Positions 58,386-64,000 of a stretch of DNA of 64,000 bases are shown here, piece by piece; position 1 is the stretch's first letter; each line of letters opens with the position of its first letter. Source of the stretch: Paraphysoderma sedebokerense (taxonomy: Eukaryota > Blastocladiomycota > Physodermatomycetes > Physodermatales > Physodermataceae); the NCBI GenBank assembly GCA_025602915.1, contig JAHLJZ010000014.1, positions 248,001 through 312,000 of the forward strand, in the 5' to 3' direction. A program made the position numbers and the translations under genes. Below the pieces are notes generated by a model, which saw nothing but the letters and a program-made list of their open reading frames with translations, was not told where the DNA came from and ran no database searches.

Positions 58386-61300
58386 TCACAGCGGCGGCAA
58401 TCCAGTCCGGCAAGTTGGACAAACAGATTTGATGTTTATCCATTCCGAAAGGCAGTTCGGATGAAACATGTGCGAACATGGTGTAACCTAATTGAAGTGA
58501 CCGAGGAAATAAATAGATGAGGTTCAAATAGTTTGTTACCAAGGATCGTGAAACTATCACTTGAAACAAAAAATACTATACCATCACTTTATCCCATATC
58601 TTCACAGCTCCAGCCAACTCTTCTATCGGACTCATGCAAATGACACACTCCACTCCTTCCCTCCTCCCACCTTTTTCAGGATCTTCAGCCTTCCAGCTTT
58701 CAATGGAGCCTGGGTCATAACCTAATAGATTCATTTCCTCTTCTTTAGTTCTAGCCCTTACGTACTCAAACCTCTGTCTTCTCCATTTTTTAGGCACACC
58801 TATTTCAGGTCCTTTCCATTTTTGCAGAATCATCCAACAAAACTGAATCGCGATCCAAACTAGTATTAACACACCACCTTGTGTATTGATGTTATCCGTA
58901 ACGATATTTTCTGGACACATAAGAATGTAGAGTGGTAAAGTGAGTCGTGAAACGGTGGAAAGGAAACACAAATGTAGCGGGAGTGGGGATGTGGAAAGGG
59001 AACGAACAGTATGGATAGATTGGAGAGACGGATAAGAATTGGCGATTAAGAGGAGGACAGTAAGAAGCGCGGGAGAGTGAGCGAAGGCTTGGTAGAATAG
59101 GAAAAAAGTTAACAGAAGGAGGCAATCTGAAGATGTAGCAAGTATTATCAAAATTAAAAAAAGCAATCGTAAGTTCATTGCATAAATTCTAACGTCACAA
59201 TTTACTACGTACAAAGGCGAATATGAAATGATATTGGTGATCTTTCAATATTTCCGAGAATTCTGGTCGGTTCTCTTTGGGCTTTTAGGGATTTAAGAAA
59301 CCAGCGTAGCTCAAATATTGTAAAAGTAATGAATTCAACGAAGCCAACAGCTGCAAATATTTCAAACATGTCGTCTAAAAGGAAACATCGTTAGCCATAA
59401 GGTTTATCACTACCAGCAAGCCAGAAATCCTTAAACAATGAAAGTTCAAGTTCAAAGGACATGACAGAAAGGAAAAGAAAGAAGAAACTTGATTCATACC
59501 AAGAACGACAGCAGTTGTTAACTCCACCAAGCAAAACCATGCATCCATCATTGCTTGGACACCAATAAACCAAGGAGAAACTCTACTCAAAGCACTCTCG
59601 GTTATTGTTGCATCCATTTGCTTAATAATAGTGAATAGCTTAAACACTCCAACAACTAAGAGTACTATAGCCAGATGAAGCAATTTTGTATTTTCATTTT
59701 CAAAGAAAGTGCCTGTAAGCGGTGTTGTATGCGGATACGTAGGGTTCGAGATGTTGGATGAAATAGTCAAGTTAGACGTGGAAAAGATGATGTGACAATC
59801 GGGGGAATATAGCATAATAGAAAAATTCAACGGAGGTTGACGAATTGTAGGAATGAATGTCGGATTTCGAAGTTCTGAATCAATTGTGAAGGCAAACCAG
59901 GTGTTATTACACAGCGATGGGGAACAGCAAGTTAAGAGGACGTACCGTTTTCAAATTCTAATAAATCAGTCAATCGGATACCATAAATAGCGCCCAACTG
60001 TCCGAACACATAAAATGAACAATTCGTGTTTGTAGATTCAGGTGCTGATGATAAAGGATGTTACAACAAATCGAATCCAGGCATGTAGGAAAATTTTAAA
60101 GGGAACATTTACTCTCATCAGTATACTCTTCCTTCCCATCAATAAACTTTTTCAATTTTTCAATCCGTTTTTCGTATTTTTCAATAGACGCGACCTTGGT
60201 CTGATTAAACAGTTCATCGGTTTTCATCGACACCGGTAACTGAATGAGGTTAACATGATGACTACATCATTTTATGAATAGCATTAAAATCGGGCATCGG
60301 CAAAATAATGGGAAGCATCGAAGACGGGACGTACGTTATTTCTCGTCCAAACATCCAGAATGAACCGTTTTTCGGTATATGAACACCAAAAGCGCTCAGT
60401 TGGATATCTGACGCTTCGTTCTCCTCGCATTTTATCTTTAAATGAGCCTAAACGAATTGGTCGGTTTTCAGATTGTCTAATAACGTGGAATTTGACGAGA
60501 GAACGAGAGAAGTCATAAACCTACATCTACTAGAGTCATGTTATTAAAGTCTTCCATTTCCTTTTCAATCAGCACAACTCTCATCGTCGACGTTTTGTCA
60601 AAAGGGAATGTCCCTCTCAATTCTTTGATACGAGTTGCATTGAACAACAATGTTTCAGTACTATTGGTATGGTTCAAATGATTCGAATTGTCAGACGAAT
60701 TTAATGAATTTAATTGAACAGAATTCTGTAGAGGAACTGGAAGAAATGTTGTATCGTTCAGCACCAGGAGATCGTAGTAGTTCAGTTGACCTGTAGTATT
60801 AATATCGCAGTATATATGAAGTAAGTACTGTGACAAGTTCATACATTACACTAATATAAAGCAGTACAACACCTTTAAAAGTCCCGCTAACGTTATGATA
60901 AAAATGTGGCAATATGGCGAGTCCTTCCGCTACATCATTCGATGTAGTAACAGGCAGATGATTGTACAGAGAATCAATGAGCCCTCTTATTGGAGAAGCA
61001 AAATCCTGGGAAAATCAACAGAAAGAAGAAAATATAGTCAGATATGAAATATCATGAGTTCCGATAAGAACCGCACATCAGATTCCAGATAGACTCCATT
61101 GAATCAGCTGTCTGTAATAAACTAAGGAGCTTTCCATTAAGATACTAACCCTCCACCTCATCGAGTTTTGCATCTCTTTGGATTTCCATAAATCATCATT
61201 CTCTATAGTTTCATTCGTACTCCGAGATTGATTTCGTCCGGCGGCAACCACCTCCCAACTCAACCTCTTCAACACATCCAACTCTTTCTTCTGCAAATCC

Positions 61301-61413
61301 AATGCAGCATTGAGTTCATCGTCATTCGAGGAATCAGCCGTGAGATAAATTATTAGGATGAGAGTGAGGATTAAAAGGCAAATAGAGAGGCGAGATGCCC
61401 GGGGTTGTGGCAT
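58386..61413 (-). CDS. TUL1: Tul1/Dsc1-type membrane E3 ubiquitin ligase
   Basis: RING ligase of the Golgi/endosomal Dsc complex, which removes misfolded or misplaced membrane proteins. Start MPQPRASRLSICLLILTLIL at 61413 (signal anchor). The large lumenal domain spans many exons (DLLEFE, NYYDLLVLNDTTFLPVP, VHIPKNGSFWMFGREI). Membrane helices follow (KLLHLAIVLLVVGVFKLFTI, FEIFAAVGFVEFITFTIFEL, LLLLTFFLFYQAFA). The C-terminal tail contains RRQRFEYVRARTKEEEMNLL and the RING: VECVICMSP, then across the last intron VTPCSHMFHPNCLSEWINI and SVCPTCRTGLPPL, stop at 58386. The cytosolic RING is complete (C-C-C-H-H-C-C-C). Length roughly 750 residues, as in yeast Tul1. About ten exons. Confidence 0.92.
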
Positions 61414-61834
61414 CTTTTGCGCTCCTGCGACTTGAAAGATACGGGTTGACAGAAACAGAAGGGCACAACTGCGGATTGGAGAGATAAATTAGAGAGTGGA
61501 ATTGTGATTTTAGGTAGATCAAATGGAGTGATTTGAACTCATTTTCGTTCATATAGCAATCGTTCAATTTCCTCAGACTGAACAGGGGCGAGCCTTGTCG
61601 GCCAAATCACCCAATTTAAAATCGCTTATCAAAGGCGTATAACCTGAGTCCAAAAATTTTAACTTTTTTCATATTTCGCATCATAGCTTCTTTCAATCCT
61701 CTCCCTTGATTGTAATATCAGGATATCAAAATCCTTACAGAATGCTAGCAATTGACTGTCCGTTCACCTCATTGGCTAACGAGAATCCATCAAACGACTA
61801 TCAAACGACAACGAAAATTCATATTAAAATATGC
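61414..61834. other. Intergenic region
   Basis: About 420 bp between TUL1 and the next minus-strand gene. No feature recognised. Confidence 0.6.
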
Positions 61835-62278
61835 TTATTTTAGACCTTCCTCCACTTCCTTCGCCAAAGTCATTCCTTCTCCACTGCCAGCCTCATTTTT
61901 CTTTCCGGCAATCCCGTAATCCACACCCACACCAGTTTTCGACGTATCTCCAACTTTAGCGTTCGCTCCGGGTGTAGTGGATGGAAAATCGGGATTTTGG
62001 TTGGTGAATGGACCGGTACCAATTTCAGTTTGAAAATCAGGTGATGAAGCTAGATGGGTAAGAATGAAAGATGACGATCAAATCAGTAGAACGCGCCAAA
62101 TTGGTGTAGATGGAACATGAAAAGAGCGAAAAAGAACAGAAGAGATGATGCTGGAAAGTAAATTTAAGTTACCATGAGATTCACTCCCAGTTGTTATTTT
62201 GCCTGATCCCTCATTGCGAGATTTTGGAAGAGCAGGGGAGGGATGTTGAATAGATCCAGTTTGACGTTGATTTGACAT
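61835..62278 (-). CDS. Small hydrophilic uncharacterised protein
   Basis: Two exons joined by a GTAACT...TAG intron (about 62054-62173). The product is about 106 residues from ATG 62278 (MSNQRQTGSIQHPSPALPKS). The second exon is Gly/Thr/Asn-rich (QTEIGTGPFTNQNPDFPST, KTGVGVDYGIAGKKNEAGSG) and ends AKEVEEGLK at 61835-61837. No membrane segment or known domain. Short, soluble, probably disordered; the clean splice frame supports it being real. Function unknown. Confidence 0.65.
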
Positions 62279-62824
62279 TTTCGGTTAAAGAAATATTTCT
62301 GCTGTTGCTAGGTGAAGCTGACTGATTTTATGTAGTAATAATTCTAGACACAAACAAGCTGAATGACGTCAGCATCCTGTAATCCTATTCAGCCTTTCGT
62401 CATGAGACTTATAAGATTTTGAGGTGAGATGAGTTTAAGGGAAAATGGTGGATTTACAGCTACGTCATGTCATTCGCGCGGTTGGATTTCTGGGAAAATG
62501 GATAGCTGATCGCAGCCCAGACATGTAACTAATGTATTCATGCCATTGGTAGATGATTTATTTAGCATTCGCAGCCAACTCATAATTAAACAAAAAACAA
62601 TCCCTAAACATGAGAATGGGGTATTGAATGTAACTGTTCAATAAAGAAAGCTTATGTACAAATGTTCAAAGTTCTATGCCAAGCCAAGCGGGGGAAATAT
62701 TAATGTCCTGAGACAGACTATACCTCCCCAAAATTTGTCAATACTTAACTGACTTCTAAATTCCCAAATCACACGTTGCAGCTTCCATAAGCTGAGAATG
62801 ACGAAGACAATACGGATAATTTTC
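62279..62824. other. Intergenic region
   Basis: About 545 bp between the two last minus-strand genes. No feature recognised. Confidence 0.6.
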
Positions 62825-63874
62825 TCAGTCGGCGTCCTGATGTTCATCTTGTTCGTTATCCCTTCTTAACATTCTTCGTTTAAGAGGCGGTTCTAACACT
62901 AAATCCATCATACTAAGGTTATCCAAATTTAATTTAACTTGCTCGGTATTTGTAGTCCCTACATTCTCTATTCCGTGGTATCCCAAGCTCTGCGAATGAA
63001 GATGTGGACGAAGTGTAATGTGGGACTGTGAATCCGGTGATTCCGGATCTCCCAAATCTTCGTTTATGTCTGAATTGTCCGTTAAGTGTTGACGAGATTG
63101 GTGGCGAGAATGGAAAGATGACGACGTCGGTACCTTTCTTTTACCTGGTGACTGGGTACTGAAGTATTCTGCAAATGCTGTCGGAGTCGACAGTGGATTT
63201 GAATTGGATGCGGAAAATGAGTGAGATAAGGGTATGGCTGATGTGTTAGAGAGGGATGAGGGAAGAGTCGTTGACATGTTGTGATGCGGGAGTGAGAAAG
63301 TGAATGTGAATGGCGACGATGATGGCAAATGGTGGAGCTTGTCTGTTGGGTGTGTAGGAGGATGAGATGAATGATTCGATACCTGCGTACCCATTTGTGG
63401 GTGAATCTGCTGGGTCTGAACTTCGTTGGGCGAGCCGTCTACGATGGGGGTCATTTGGTCTCGATTCTCCTGTGTCGTCGCAATAATGATATTATTACCG
63501 GCACCATTATCATGTCCACCATTCAAGGAATTTAATCTTCCTTTTGCCCAATTTAAGACGACATCAACCGCAACCCATATATTTCCATTTTCGTCTTTGC
63601 GAACAACACTACCACTTGAACTTTTGCTTCCACTCGTCCCGGCGGCGTCGTTGCATACGTTTAAAAATTGAACTAAATCAGCGACAGCAGCTTCGTAACC
63701 TTCAGAATATGCTTTTGTAGTCGCTCTTTGAGATTCCTTGTAAAGTTGGGTAACACTAAAAGCAGCCGATCGAAAAAGCGAGGACAGAGCGTCCGAAGAT
63801 TCAGTGCTGGATGGTTGAGAATGAGATGGGTCCGAAGACGACGAGGAATTATTATTAGTGCTATAGCTTTCCAT
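62825..63874 (-). CDS. Uncharacterised protein, possibly HAPSTR-like
   Basis: Single exon of 349 codons, ATG 63874 (MESYSTNNNSSSSSDPSHSQ). The only ordered part is near the N-terminus: LFRSAAFSVTQLYKESQRAT and TKAYSEGYEAAVADLVQFLN, an amphipathic helix pair, then NIWVAVDVVLNWAKGRLNSL. This pattern recalls a small conserved fungal/animal family (HAPSTR1/C16orf72-like), but I cannot confirm it. The rest is Ser/His/Thr-rich disorder, ending PPLKRRMLRRDNEQDEHQDA with a possible nuclear-localisation stretch. No promoter marks seen. Confidence 0.55.
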   Translation of the reverse strand: MESYSTNNNSSSSSDPSHSQPSSTESSDALSSLFRSAAFSVTQLYKESQRATTKAYSEGYEAAVADLVQFLNVCNDAAGTSGSKSSSGSVVRKDENGNIWVAVDVVLNWAKGRLNSLNGGHDNGAGNNIIIATTQENRDQMTPIVDGSPNEVQTQQIHPQMGTQVSNHSSHPPTHPTDKLHHLPSSSPFTFTFSLPHHNMSTTLPSSLSNTSAIPLSHSFSASNSNPLSTPTAFAEYFSTQSPGKRKVPTSSSFHSRHQSRQHLTDNSDINEDLGDPESPDSQSHITLRPHLHSQSLGYHGIENVGTTNTEQVKLNLDNLSMMDLVLEPPLKRRMLRRDNEQDEHQDAD

Positions 63875-64000
63875 ATATTTAAGGAGGGTATTTGTCAGCC
63901 AGTTGAGATGAGAAAATTAGACAAGAGTGAAAAATGTGGAGAATTGGAGGATTTCTTCGGTTTTGACTGAAGGAAAATGGTCACGTGATAAACGTGTCAT

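Noticed and set aside
58312-58569. Minus-strand frame continuing past the RING exon of TUL1
   Set aside because: It is the wrong frame. The correct frame after the last intron gives the conserved HxxC and CPTC part and stops at 58386.
1-64000. tRNA, rRNA, CRISPR, transposon or viral-fossil signals
   Set aside because: None were seen by eye; a tRNA scan and repeat search were not possible, so short RNA genes could be missed.

Overview
The window reads as nuclear DNA of a fungus, most likely an early-diverging (non-Dikarya) lineage. Genes are close together, occur on both strands, and mostly carry several short GT-AG introns. Fungal-type genes include homoserine kinase, a Tul1/Dsc1-type membrane RING ligase, NPR2, a Cch1-like cation channel and a geranylgeranyl diphosphate synthase. 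A well-conserved vinculin orthologue, familiar mainly from animals, argues against a Dikarya genome. I see no transposon, viral fossil, CRISPR array, rRNA or tRNA.

Layout. 1-5.2 kb: partial homoserine kinase (-) divergent from a secreted, membrane-anchored beta-helix protein (+). 5.5-14.7 kb: three minus-strand genes (prolyl-tRNA synthetase, a disordered AT-hook protein, a chromodomain/SET H3K9 methyltransferase). 15.2-18.5 kb: a second beta-helix protein (-), paralogous to the first and facing it. 19.1-28.6 kb: GGPP synthase (+), vinculin (-), NUP57/Nup54 (+), RRM protein (+). 29.3-35.2 kb: a four-repeat voltage-channel-type cation channel (+). 35.3-44 kb: secreted App1-type phosphatase (-), cytochrome oxidase subunit VIIc/Cox8 (+), NPR2 (-), a multi-exon gene with an ADP-ribosyltransferase-like motif set (+). 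42.3-48.0 kb: a large receptor with two Venus-flytrap domains in tandem and about eight membrane segments (+). 48.7-51.1 kb: MFS transporter (+). 51.6-54.5 kb: an intronless ORF fusing haem-pathway enzymes (-). 55.2-64 kb: TSR3, SRP9, TUL1 and two uncharacterised genes (all -).

The most striking feature is the 947-codon ORF at 51633-54476. It joins a degenerate coproporphyrinogen-oxidase-like domain, a complete-looking uroporphyrinogen decarboxylase and a complete-looking hydroxymethylbilane synthase (pathway steps 6, 5 and 3) in one uninterrupted frame. Other points of interest are the tandem-flytrap receptor, the fungal vinculin, and the facing pair of beta-helix membrane proteins, whose divergent cytosolic tails keep one short common motif.

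Most neighbours appear functionally unrelated, so the window is an ordinary eukaryotic chromosome segment and not an operon-like cluster. Exon boundaries were inferred by eye from splice consensus and family conservation. For multi-exon genes I give the outer span.
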